From the NCBI GenBank assembly GCA_003251775.1, contig QKEK01000191.1, forward strand, positions 1-42,675: DNA of 42,675 nucleotides, given 5' to 3'. The notes under the pieces were generated by a model, which was given only the letters and a program-made list of their open reading frames with translations, did not search any database and was not told the origin of the DNA. Position 1 is the stretch's first letter; each line of letters begins with the position of its first letter. The translations under genes and the position numbers were made by a program. Positions 23,311 to 32,964 of the stretch are shown here, one piece after another. The DNA is from Clostridia bacterium. Its GTDB lineage: Bacteria; Bacillota; Clostridia; DSM-8532; SZUA-474.

Positions 23311-24558
23311 CTACAGTTTAAGTAAATATTCTATATACTCTTCTAGGGTCATATTGCTATCATACATAATTTGTGCATGCTTCTCCCCTATAAACCTTAA
23401 ATGCCAGGGCTCATAATCCTTTCCTGTAATATCATATTTGCCCTCTGGATATCTGACAATAAACCCAAATCTATAGCAATTATCCTTTATCCACTTGCCC
23501 TGTATGGTTTCATCAAAGCCCTGAGTTAAAGAATTGTCAGCAGAAACGTCAACAGCCAGACCACTTTGATGCTCGCTAGTTCCTGGTAATGCGACAGTCC
23601 TTTGTGCCACAGCGTCTGCCTCTTCACCATATTTATAACGAAGCCTGTTTACCTTTGATGTATATAGGCTTTTCTGGTAATTATAGCTCCTGTAACAGCT
23701 AAGGATTTTTAGCCTTGATTTAGTTTCTTTATATAATGCACTCATCATATTCTGTAAGGCTTCAGCGGCATCCTTATCTAGACTCATCTGAGTAGAAGGT
23801 ACTTTGACTAAGGTTGTGGGTACATAGCTTTTAGGGAGTTGATTATTGTTGTTAACTAGCAACAAGTTTTCTGGTTTTGTATTCTTTAGGTCTTCAGAGT
23901 CTGAAAAGAGGAATCCCTTTATCTTATATGCAGGGATGCTTTTTATAACCTCCGAATTATAGCTATATAAAATCACTTTATCTATTGGATTAGTTATTTT
24001 AAAGGCTTCAATAGCACCACAAACTTCTATTTCATTTCCTGTAATATTCCAAACTATATCAAGACCTTCTATAAATGTAGATATAAATAAGGATGAAACA
24101 AAAAGACTCTGGTCAACAAAACCGATTGGTGTTTCCATAGCACATCTGACTCCATTTATTGAAACGATATCTTGATTAAGATAAATTTTAATACTTTGCT
24201 CTAATTCATTTAGTATTTCCTCTTTCTGATGCAACTCCTCTTGTTGGTTATCTATCTGCAAATTATCTGTCTTTAAATAACTTTCTTTAAAAGCTAGTAC
24301 TATACTCTTTTCATCGCTATTCCATAATATGTTAATGTCTAGGTTTTCAGCAACAGTCCTTAGCGGCAACATGGGGTATCCATTTCTGCAAAAAAGCTGC
24401 ATTTCCGCTGATACTATTTCACCATTTATTTTTAGTGTTATTTTTTCATTAATTTTTAGTCCTGTTTCACTGTCTTGACCTTCAGCCCATACCTTGTTAC
24501 ATAGTGGTGAAAACAAAAAAAACACCAAAAGAATATACGCTAACCCTTTTCTCATCAA
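23311..24558 (-). CDS. Secreted D-Ala-D-Ala carboxypeptidase (VanY type) with copper-amine-oxidase-N-like domain
   Basis: 415 residues. A signal peptide (MMRKGLAYILLVFFLFSPL, cleaved near VWA) precedes a domain of the stalk type (about 35-105; LPLRTVAENLDINILWNSD) often called copper amine oxidase N-like. The catalytic domain is VanY/peptidase M15: SCYRSYNYQKSLY, the zinc motif GTSEHQSGLAVDVS (about 334-347) and EPWHLRFIG. Such enzymes remove the terminal D-alanine from wall peptides. The protein should act outside the membrane. The gene is monocistronic and divergent from the Cache-GGDEF gene. Confidence 0.9.
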   Translation of the reverse strand: MMRKGLAYILLVFFLFSPLCNKVWAEGQDSETGLKINEKITLKINGEIVSAEMQLFCRNGYPMLPLRTVAENLDINILWNSDEKSIVLAFKESYLKTDNLQIDNQQEELHQKEEILNELEQSIKIYLNQDIVSINGVRCAMETPIGFVDQSLFVSSLFISTFIEGLDIVWNITGNEIEVCGAIEAFKITNPIDKVILYSYNSEVIKSIPAYKIKGFLFSDSEDLKNTKPENLLLVNNNNQLPKSYVPTTLVKVPSTQMSLDKDAAEALQNMMSALYKETKSRLKILSCYRSYNYQKSLYTSKVNRLRYKYGEEADAVAQRTVALPGTSEHQSGLAVDVSADNSLTQGFDETIQGKWIKDNCYRFGFIVRYPEGKYDITGKDYEPWHLRFIGEKHAQIMYDSNMTLEEYIEYLLKL

Positions 24559-24679
24559 TTTGCACCTTCAAATACGTTTTTATTATTATAAGTCCTCTAA
24601 TAGTATAATCCAAAAATAAGCCTCATTCAAGAAATTACATATAATTTTTTATTTCTACAAAATAAACAACAATTTTTTA

Positions 24680-24708
24680 TTGACGTAAATTATTATTTTA
24701 ATTACACT
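24680..24708 (+). promoter_or_regulatory. Possible promoter of the Cache-GGDEF gene
   Basis: TTGACG and TACACT are separated by 17 bp about 130 bases before the start codon. The -35 is good, the -10 moderate. No riboswitch fold is seen in the leader. Confidence 0.4.
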
Positions 24709-24837
24709 AAGGTTGGGGTATAAATAGAGTATTAGCAAATTTATTTCTTTGAGGTTTTCGTCATTGAATAATTAAACGCTATTTTGGAGTTAAGACAAAT
24801 ATGTAAGCATATAACTGTACAGGTTATGGGGGCAAGC

Positions 24838-26769
24838 ATGAGAATATCTAAGGTTCATATTAAGTCAAGCTGGATAAAAGTAATTATTACAACGATCATA
24901 ATATTTATTTTTCTGTTCGTTTTTTTGATATTCAGAGAATATATACAATTTACTCAAAACATAAGCTTTTTTGAAGATAAATTTCTAAACGAAAGGGAGT
25001 CTGTTTTACAGCGTGAAATCTATAATAGAATAGATGAGATTACTTATGAGCTTTCTGCTCTTGAAGCTAATGCTATAATGGAGCTTAAGGATAAAATCGG
25101 CCATATTGAAAACGTATTAATAAATTCTGTAAAAAATACTCAAGAAAAATCTATTGGGCAAATGTCGGAAAATATGGTACATATAGTTTTAGACCACGCA
25201 CACCTTGATCCAGAATACTTATATTTTATGATAGATATGGAGGGCAATGTCATTTTATCAGGAACAGATTCAAATATAAACGGAATTAATCTGTACGACA
25301 TAAAAGATAAAGAAGGAAAATTTTTTATAAGAGAAATGATAGAAGATGTAAAAGATGACGGAGAGGCCATCGTATCATATTACTGGCCTAAGGTAAAAGA
25401 TGGTGAGCCACTCTATAAGACGTCATATTGTAAATATATAAATAAAATAGATGCAATAATAGGTACAGGCGTTTATTTTGATGACCTTAATAAGCTTCTA
25501 CAAGACCGAATATTTGAAAAGCTACAAGCGTATTATGAGGGTAAACAGGATTACGTTTTTGTTACAGGCTATGATGGTGTCGCCAGAACATCTGGTAATA
25601 AAGAATTAGTCGGGAAAGATTTAACTCAATTTAAGGATGTTGACGGAAAAATTATTCATGAAAAATTTATGGATATTGTAAACTCTACTGGTGAAGGGTT
25701 TCTAACTTATACCTTTTTTGAAAGAAATAGCGATATGAAAAGTAAGAAAATTTCCTTTATTAAATCAATACCTGAATGGAAGGTATATATTGGAATAGGA
25801 CTGTACCTAAATGATTTTAATGAAAGTATAGAGATTTTTAAAAACAAATATAAGAATGATATGTTAAAACAAATTGTTACTTTATTAGTATTTTTTGTTT
25901 TGTTGTCTGGAATTCTCATCTACTTCATAACTAATACCATAGATATGATAAAAATACATTTCAAACAAGAAGAAATGCTGTATGAAAAATTCTCAGATTT
26001 GACTCTAGAGGGAATCGTAATCATAGATATCAATAATATAATTCAATTTGCTAACCCCGTTGCTAAAAAATTATTACAAATTGCTAAAGAGGATTTTGGA
26101 AAGCTAAAAATTGACTCACTCATAGTTGAAGATAATGAAAAAACACTAGCTAAGGGACTATATGGGCTACATACTACAATTGAAAAATACGACGAACAAA
26201 TCTTTTATATGGAAAAGGACTATAAGGTTATATTCTTCAAGGATATATCAGAAAAGCTTGCATATGAAGAGCAATTAAAATTCATAGCAGATACAGATCA
26301 ATTAACTGCCATACCTAATAGAAGAAGGTTTATTAACGATTATGAAGCATTAGTTTCTGCAAAAAAACATCATAGCACATCTTTTTGCATGTCTATGATT
26401 GATCTGGATAGGTTTAAAGCCATTAATGATCTTTTTGGTCATAACATGGGAGACAATGTATTAAAGACCTTTGCTAGTGAGTTCAAGACGCATATAAGCG
26501 AAGATGACACCCTTTATAGGTATGGAGGAGAGGAATTTATGGCAATATTTGTAAATATAGATATGGAATCATGCAAAAATTTACTTAATAAAATCAATGA
26601 AAGCTTAAGTAATTATGACTGGAAAACAGAATGCTTGAAGGTTACCTTCACCGCTGGGCTCATAGAAGTAAAAGGTGACAATATACAAAATCTTGACGCA
26701 TACTTAAAGAGGCTTGATGAGCTTTTGTATCAAGGAAAACAAAATGGCAGAAATCAGGTAGTATGTTAG
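24838..26769 (+). CDS. Cache-PAS diguanylate cyclase (GGDEF)
   Basis: About 643 residues. An amino-terminal membrane segment (IIIFIFLFVFLIF) is followed by an outside sensor region with Cache-type motifs (LDPEYLYFMIDMEGNVIL; IGTGVYFDDL; VYIGIGLYLNDF), a second membrane segment (LLVFFVLLSGILIYFIT), a PAS-like domain (LEGIVIIDINNIIQFANPVA) and a GGDEF domain with RYGGEEF. It should make cyclic-di-GMP in response to an outside ligand. The inhibitory RxxD site has S in place of R (SEDDTLYRYGG), so product inhibition may be weak. The track start (TTG 24784) has no good ribosome binding site; ATG 24838 with GGGGGC upstream fits better, though not firmly. Confidence 0.87.
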   Translation: MRISKVHIKSSWIKVIITTIIIFIFLFVFLIFREYIQFTQNISFFEDKFLNERESVLQREIYNRIDEITYELSALEANAIMELKDKIGHIENVLINSVKNTQEKSIGQMSENMVHIVLDHAHLDPEYLYFMIDMEGNVILSGTDSNINGINLYDIKDKEGKFFIREMIEDVKDDGEAIVSYYWPKVKDGEPLYKTSYCKYINKIDAIIGTGVYFDDLNKLLQDRIFEKLQAYYEGKQDYVFVTGYDGVARTSGNKELVGKDLTQFKDVDGKIIHEKFMDIVNSTGEGFLTYTFFERNSDMKSKKISFIKSIPEWKVYIGIGLYLNDFNESIEIFKNKYKNDMLKQIVTLLVFFVLLSGILIYFITNTIDMIKIHFKQEEMLYEKFSDLTLEGIVIIDINNIIQFANPVAKKLLQIAKEDFGKLKIDSLIVEDNEKTLAKGLYGLHTTIEKYDEQIFYMEKDYKVIFFKDISEKLAYEEQLKFIADTDQLTAIPNRRRFINDYEALVSAKKHHSTSFCMSMIDLDRFKAINDLFGHNMGDNVLKTFASEFKTHISEDDTLYRYGGEEFMAIFVNIDMESCKNLLNKINESLSNYDWKTECLKVTFTAGLIEVKGDNIQNLDAYLKRLDELLYQGKQNGRNQVVC

Positions 26770-26793
26770 TATCATAGCTAATAAGCAGTAATT

Positions 26794-28503
26794 TTATGGT
26801 CTATAAATACTATTTTCTTTTATATGTCTTTTTAATTGGTTTGCAAATTCGTATTTATCTACTTTTTCTTTTGAATACAGGTAGAAGAACACATACTCAT
26901 ACTTATTTTGTGGTTCTGCTTCATTTGATAAACTGTTTAAAATATTACTATACTTTGTATAGCTATCCTTATCATCTTTGAATTGTATGTATGTAGTGTC
27001 GGCATCTATTTTAGTAGAAAAATTACTTTTCACTGGAATGAAAATATAGCTAAATTGAATACTATTTTCTTCTGACACTCTTTTTAACACATTCAGTACT
27101 TTTTCTACCTCTTGAGCTCCATAATAATCTTCTCTATTTATTTTATAAAAAGTGCCTTCATCTACTATTATAGACTTTGACATTTCAGTTAATTCATTGT
27201 TAGATATAATAGGTATGAAAAAATCTGCTACTGATTTAGCAAAATCCTTGCCAAAAAGAAAAACAAACTCTTCATGTGATTTCCAAACAGGTTTATATCT
27301 TTTACTTCTGTTAAAAAACTCTTCAATTATATTATTGCCATAACAATTTTTTATAAAAGCTATTATATCCATATCAGATAGAAGTCTATATATTTCATGG
27401 TCTATTCTTTTGCCTTCCTCACTCAAAGACTCTATACTAAACAAAGCTTCAATTAATTCATCACTTGTATTAAATTCACTTTTTTCTGAATTCTTATGAA
27501 TATATTCATGGGCTGCTACTAAGATACACTTTAGCATTAAGTAAGCTTCATATTGAACTATAGGATGAGATATTATCCATTTGGCTTGTGCATTTTTTGC
27601 TTTTATAACATTATCCAAAACACTTAAAGCACTTTTTTTAAAAGCAGGAAATAAAACGTCGTCTACAGAAACCACAGTTAACGACTTAAGTAATCTTATA
27701 TTATCAACCTGAGTATTTTCATATCCTGACATTTTTGAGTCTCTAACTATATAGTCTAATTTATCGACATCTACTGTTTTCGAATTTAAAAGTCGTATCA
27801 TACAATTCTTTATTCCACACCTTATAACCCTATCATTATTATCCACATTAGGGTTAATGGCGTAAACACACCCTAAAATAGCTCTAATAATTAAAATAAG
27901 ATCGGGTTTATTACTAAAACTACTAAAAAATTTTTCGCTGTTTTTTAACACAAGTATTGAACTTACAACCTCGTGTGCTGATGGGGGCTTGCAGGTTTTA
28001 CTACTTTCTGAAACAATAATGTATTTATAGTCATTTATAAATTGTTCTACTTCTTTTTCAGAAACTAATTTATTTGATTTTAATTCAGAAAATAATAACT
28101 TGTTAAGCTTGCATTTATCATTACGTATTTTGTCTTTATAGTTAAACAAATCTTCATACGTATGAGAGAACGGAGCATGTCCAACATCATGAAGTAAACA
28201 AGCAGATAAAAAACTACTTTTTAAATTTAAAAGCTCTTCTTGGGTATAATACATATTAAAATCTTCCCCTAAAGTTATAATAGCATTATTAATAAACCCT
28301 TCAAATGCTAATTTACCCAAATGAAACGTACCTATAGAGTGTATAAACCTATCATGTCTGGCAGATGGATACAATGCTCTAAAACTTATCTGCTCAATCC
28401 ATTTAAGCCTTTGAAACTCTGCTGTATCAATAATATTCCAATATTCGTATTCTAATTGAATATATCCGTGAACTAAATCTTTGATACTTTTAACTTTCCC
28501 CAT
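26794..28503 (-). CDS. HD-domain phosphohydrolase (dNTPase/SAMHD1-like)
   Basis: 569 residues. The amino-terminal half has the HD phosphohydrolase layout of SAMHD1-type nucleotidases: FQRLKWIEQISFRALYPSA, the first His in ARHDRFIHSIGT, the HD pair in CLLHDVGHAPFSHTYED (about 105-121) and a later aspartate in DVDKLDYIVRDSKMSG. The carboxy-terminal ~250 residues are not recognised. Family members cut dNTPs or other phosphate compounds; the substrate here is unknown. The ATG has no convincing Shine-Dalgarno and lies 14 bases after the stop of the small upstream gene, so translation may depend on coupling. No terminator is evident in the 24-bp gap to the convergent GGDEF gene. Confidence 0.85.
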   Translation of the reverse strand: MGKVKSIKDLVHGYIQLEYEYWNIIDTAEFQRLKWIEQISFRALYPSARHDRFIHSIGTFHLGKLAFEGFINNAIITLGEDFNMYYTQEELLNLKSSFLSACLLHDVGHAPFSHTYEDLFNYKDKIRNDKCKLNKLLFSELKSNKLVSEKEVEQFINDYKYIIVSESSKTCKPPSAHEVVSSILVLKNSEKFFSSFSNKPDLILIIRAILGCVYAINPNVDNNDRVIRCGIKNCMIRLLNSKTVDVDKLDYIVRDSKMSGYENTQVDNIRLLKSLTVVSVDDVLFPAFKKSALSVLDNVIKAKNAQAKWIISHPIVQYEAYLMLKCILVAAHEYIHKNSEKSEFNTSDELIEALFSIESLSEEGKRIDHEIYRLLSDMDIIAFIKNCYGNNIIEEFFNRSKRYKPVWKSHEEFVFLFGKDFAKSVADFFIPIISNNELTEMSKSIIVDEGTFYKINREDYYGAQEVEKVLNVLKRVSEENSIQFSYIFIPVKSNFSTKIDADTTYIQFKDDKDSYTKYSNILNSLSNEAEPQNKYEYVFFYLYSKEKVDKYEFANQLKRHIKENSIYRP

Positions 28504-28517
28504 AAATAAATTGTTTG

Positions 28518-28880
28518 CTAAACCATATTAAAAACCATTTCAGACGATTTATGTATCGCCTCAACTACGCATTTTGGCAATCCAATCCTGAAATATCTTA
28601 GCAACCTTTCTTTTAAGCCTTCAAGCTCTCCCTCATCTTGAGAGACTGCTAGTTCAAGTCTATTACCCTTAGCTTTAAAAAAGTATGGATAATTATCTAC
28701 TGTAGAATATATGTCTTCAAAATCTACTTTTGAAAAGGTATCATACTTTTCCAATAGCTCTTTATAAAGAAAATCATCAACTTTAATTATTACATCAAAA
28801 TCTACAAAAGATTTCTTTCGTTCTAATGCTTCAATTAAAACATTTCCTATAATGTACTCTGCTGATATTCTTCTACACAT
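28518..28880 (-). CDS. Small protein of unknown function encoded with the HD hydrolase
   Basis: 120 residues, no recognised family. Charged and soluble, without membrane segments. The start was reset from TTG 28901 to ATG 28880: GGAG lies ten bases upstream. Visible features are MCRRISAEYIIGNVLIEALE, an acidic middle (FDVIIKVDDFLYKELLEKYD) and a carboxy-terminal helix-like end (IGLPKCVVEAIHKSSEM). It lies 14 bases before the HD gene on the same strand, so the two probably act together or are regulated together. Partner function cannot be read from the sequence. Confidence 0.6.
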   Translation of the reverse strand: MCRRISAEYIIGNVLIEALERKKSFVDFDVIIKVDDFLYKELLEKYDTFSKVDFEDIYSTVDNYPYFFKAKGNRLELAVSQDEGELEGLKERLLRYFRIGLPKCVVEAIHKSSEMVFNMV

Positions 28881-29109
28881 TGTAAATCCACTCCAATTCA
28901 ACTGGCTTAAATATTATATCGACATATTAACAGCCATTATTTATTATATTTTCATACAAATAATTTCTGCCTATATGATTATATAGTATATATATTATTA
29001 GACTCACATATTAGTTACTTTAAATAGCATTCTTTAAATATATAAGCAAAACTAAAGAATAAACATATTTCATTCTACCATTTTATAAGTTACTAAGTCA
29101 ACACATCAA

Positions 29110-29136
29110 AAAAAATGACCCCAAAAAAGGAGTCAT
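29110..29136 (-). terminator. Terminator of tRNA-Pro
   Basis: On the minus strand AATGACTCC, TTTTTT loop and GGGGTCATT are followed by TTTTTTT, directly behind the tRNA. Confidence 0.88.
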
Positions 29137-29145
29137 TCTTATAAT

Positions 29146-29221
29146 TGGTCGGGGCGAAAGGACTCGAACCTTCGGCCCCATGGTCCCAAACCATGTGCGC
29201 TACCACCTGCGCTACGCCCCG
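29146..29221 (-). tRNA. tRNA-Pro (anticodon TGG)
   Basis: On the minus strand the acceptor stem is CGGGGCG/CGCCCCG, the D arm contains TAGCGCAGGTGGTAGCGC, the anticodon stem is CATGG/CCATG around TTTGGGA (anticodon TGG, proline), the T arm is GGTTCGAGTCC, and A plus encoded CCA end the molecule. 76 bases. Confidence 0.96.
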
Positions 29222-29594
29222 AAATCACACGTAGCTTCATACGTGCAGGATTCATTCTACTACATTGTAGGATTATATTCAATAGCCATTATTCGTGATT
29301 ATTTTAATTTAAACATTAATTTCTTAATTTTTCTTTAAATATCTTACATTTACTTCTGTTTTCAAACTACTTGTTTCAATATGTTTTTATCTTCAAATCA
29401 ATATATAACACTTGAGATTAGTATTTGTTTACTAAGTATGTATCATGATTTTGCCCTGTATTTTGCGTTGTTTTGAATAAATAAGCTCAAAATCTGCACT
29501 CACTTATTGAGTAAAATTTTGCATAAATATGTAACAACGCAAAAAGCTTATATAAGTCTCCTTTTTTGCTTACATGTATTTTAATAGAGACTTT
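29222..29594. other. 373-bp AT-rich gap between tRNA-Pro and tgt
   Basis: No gene seen. Upstream of the tRNA on the minus strand a TATAAT (rc at about 29271) could be its -10 box. The rest contains the TTGCGTTGTT-ended repeat at 29461-29550, adjacent to the tgt stop. Confidence 0.6.
29461..29550. repeat. TTTTGCGTTGTT-ended inverted-repeat element
   Basis: The 12-bp ends TTTTGCGTTGTT (29461-29472) and AACAACGCAAAA (29533-29544) are perfect complements around 60 AT-rich bases. The right part, GCATAAATATGTAACAACGC followed by AAAAAGCTT, reappears inverted at 34874. The AACAACGCAAAA end also closes hairpin repeat S copy 3. Confidence 0.7.
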
Positions 29595-30752
<1,158 letters not shown>

Positions 30753-30844
30753 CTACAAGCCCTTATCTTCTGTCTTACATACTTGGGATCATAGCACCTA
30801 AATTATTAGGCTAATACCAATAAATAATACCTTACTGCATAAAA

Positions 30845-32896
30845 TCAGTCAAGCCTATCAATTAAATTAATTGGACTGAGAGAATGGGTTATTACCTCCT
30901 CTATTTCTGGCTTACCCAGATAAAAGCCCTGAACACAATCACAGGCTTTACTCCTTAAATAGTCAAGCTGCGATTCATATTCAACACCTTCTGCAATAAC
31001 ACATAGCCTCAATTGATGAACAAGTGATATTATAGCTCCGACTATATTTTTATTTTCCTCACTAGTTAAAATATCATGTATGAATGACTTATCTATTTTC
31101 AACGTATCTATGGGTAGTCTTTTTAAATATGATAAAGAAGAGTACCCTATTCCAAAATCATCCAACGCTATCCTTATACCCAATGCCTTCAATTCCTTTA
31201 GCTTTGCTATAGATCCTTCCAAATCATCAATTAATACAGATTCAGTTATCTCAATTTCTAGGCACTCGGGCATTAATTCTGCCTCATTTAAAGCATTTCT
31301 TACAATTTCTAAAAAATTTGCGTCCTTTATTTGTATCGCAGAAATATTAACAGATATGTACCCCTTAAAATCTAATCGTTGCTGAAGCCTCTTGTACGTT
31401 TTACAAGCATTCTTTAGTATCCAGTCCCCTAAAGGTATTATTAAGCCGGTTTCCTCTGCAAGGGGAATAAACTGTACTGGACTTATATTCTTTTCATCCT
31501 TTGTCTTCCATCTTACTAATGCCTCAAATCCACGTATTTTACTCTCTTTAAGACAAATCTGTGGTTGAAAAACCAAATAAAATTCATTGTTCTCTATAGC
31601 ATTTCTAAGTTGATTTTCAAGCTCAAGCTTAAATACTACCTCATCCCTCATTTCCTTCTTGAAAAACTGAACATTGTCCTTCCCTGTATCTTTTGCCTTA
31701 TACATAGAGGTATCAGCACATTTCAGCAATTCAATAGCTTCTGTTCCATCCTCAGGATATATGGCAATACCTATACTGGCTGTTATCTTAACCTTTACAT
31801 TTTCTAATTGATATTCCTTTGAAAAGTGATTTCTTATACTATTTATATAAACAAATAAGTCTTGATTACTAATCTGTCTCTGAACAATTAATGCAAACTC
31901 ATCTCCACCCATCCTACCTATCATATCAGCTTCATTAACAATTTCCTTAAGCCTTTCCGAAACTGCTTGAATAAGCAAATCTCCTACATGGTGTCCAAGA
32001 GAATCGTTTATTTTTTTAAAATTATCCAAATCTATAAATACTACTGCGAAAGGATTTGAGGTTATTTCAGATATTGTTATCATTAGCTCTATTCTTTCAA
32101 TAATCATCTTCCTATTGGGTAATTCTGTAAGACCGTCGTAAAAGGCAAGATAATTTAGCTTTTCTTCATGCTGCATAATTTTTTCATTATATGCCCTTAA
32201 CTGTTCATTCTGCTCGCGTATCTCTTCCTCAGTTGCTGATATTTCCTCATAAAGCTTTGTGATTTCTTCTTTTTTACTAATTTCATTATTATATAAGCTA
32301 ATTATCTTTTTAATCCTAGATACATTTATTTGACTAACAATACGAGATACAGCAAATAAATAGAGTAGGAGAATAAACTGTGTGACATAAAATAGCCTAC
32401 TAAGCTTAAAATCTATTTCTAAGTTCTTGCTCCATATATAAATGCCTACTATAACTGTAACTATACCAGTCATACTTAAGGTAATTCTATGGATTAAAAT
32501 AACCCCAATTATTAATTGTAGGGTTGCTACTAACCATATAGCAGGACCTATCTTTTCATAATATCTTACGGCTACAAAAATAAAAGATATCGTGTTTAAA
32601 AAAGCAATTACATGGGACTTAGCCAATACACTTATTGGAGCAAGTATATTTATACTAAAAAGAATTATTAGCACAACAAAAATTATGCTATCAAATAATA
32701 TATCCATGGGGTGATCGCGAAAGTATAAGAGTCTTAAAACAATATTAGTAATTGCTCCAAGCAATAACAAGAAATTTGCATATATTGTTATTAAAACATT
32801 CTCATACTGAGTTATCTTCTTGATATCATTAGATTCATTCATTTCTCTGATAATTTTTGGTATCGATAGTGACCTAATAAAAATATTTTTCATCAC
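30845..32896 (-). CDS. Membrane GGDEF-EAL cyclic-di-GMP protein
   Basis: 683 residues: about six membrane segments (30-195), a coiled coil (EISATEEEIREQNEQLRAYN, about 215-245), a GGDEF domain (TELPNRKMIIERI; RMGGDEFALIV) and an EAL domain (about 425-670). The EAL residues needed for phosphodiesterase activity are all visible: EALVRWK, VNISAIQ, EITESVL, LDDFGIGYSSLSYL, LKIDKSFI, AEGVE and QGFYLGKP. The protein can therefore be bifunctional or mainly a phosphodiesterase with a regulatory GGDEF. The RxxD inhibitory site is absent (NEADMIGRMGG). It lies 68 bases downstream of dnaX. Confidence 0.93.
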   Translation of the reverse strand: MMKNIFIRSLSIPKIIREMNESNDIKKITQYENVLITIYANFLLLLGAITNIVLRLLYFRDHPMDILFDSIIFVVLIILFSINILAPISVLAKSHVIAFLNTISFIFVAVRYYEKIGPAIWLVATLQLIIGVILIHRITLSMTGIVTVIVGIYIWSKNLEIDFKLSRLFYVTQFILLLYLFAVSRIVSQINVSRIKKIISLYNNEISKKEEITKLYEEISATEEEIREQNEQLRAYNEKIMQHEEKLNYLAFYDGLTELPNRKMIIERIELMITISEITSNPFAVVFIDLDNFKKINDSLGHHVGDLLIQAVSERLKEIVNEADMIGRMGGDEFALIVQRQISNQDLFVYINSIRNHFSKEYQLENVKVKITASIGIAIYPEDGTEAIELLKCADTSMYKAKDTGKDNVQFFKKEMRDEVVFKLELENQLRNAIENNEFYLVFQPQICLKESKIRGFEALVRWKTKDEKNISPVQFIPLAEETGLIIPLGDWILKNACKTYKRLQQRLDFKGYISVNISAIQIKDANFLEIVRNALNEAELMPECLEIEITESVLIDDLEGSIAKLKELKALGIRIALDDFGIGYSSLSYLKRLPIDTLKIDKSFIHDILTSEENKNIVGAIISLVHQLRLCVIAEGVEYESQLDYLRSKACDCVQGFYLGKPEIEEVITHSLSPINLIDRLD

Positions 32897-32964
32897 TTTT
32901 CTCCAACTAGCAAATGTAAATTATTTATATCTACCAACATATGAAGAAAAGTAATCAAAATTAT

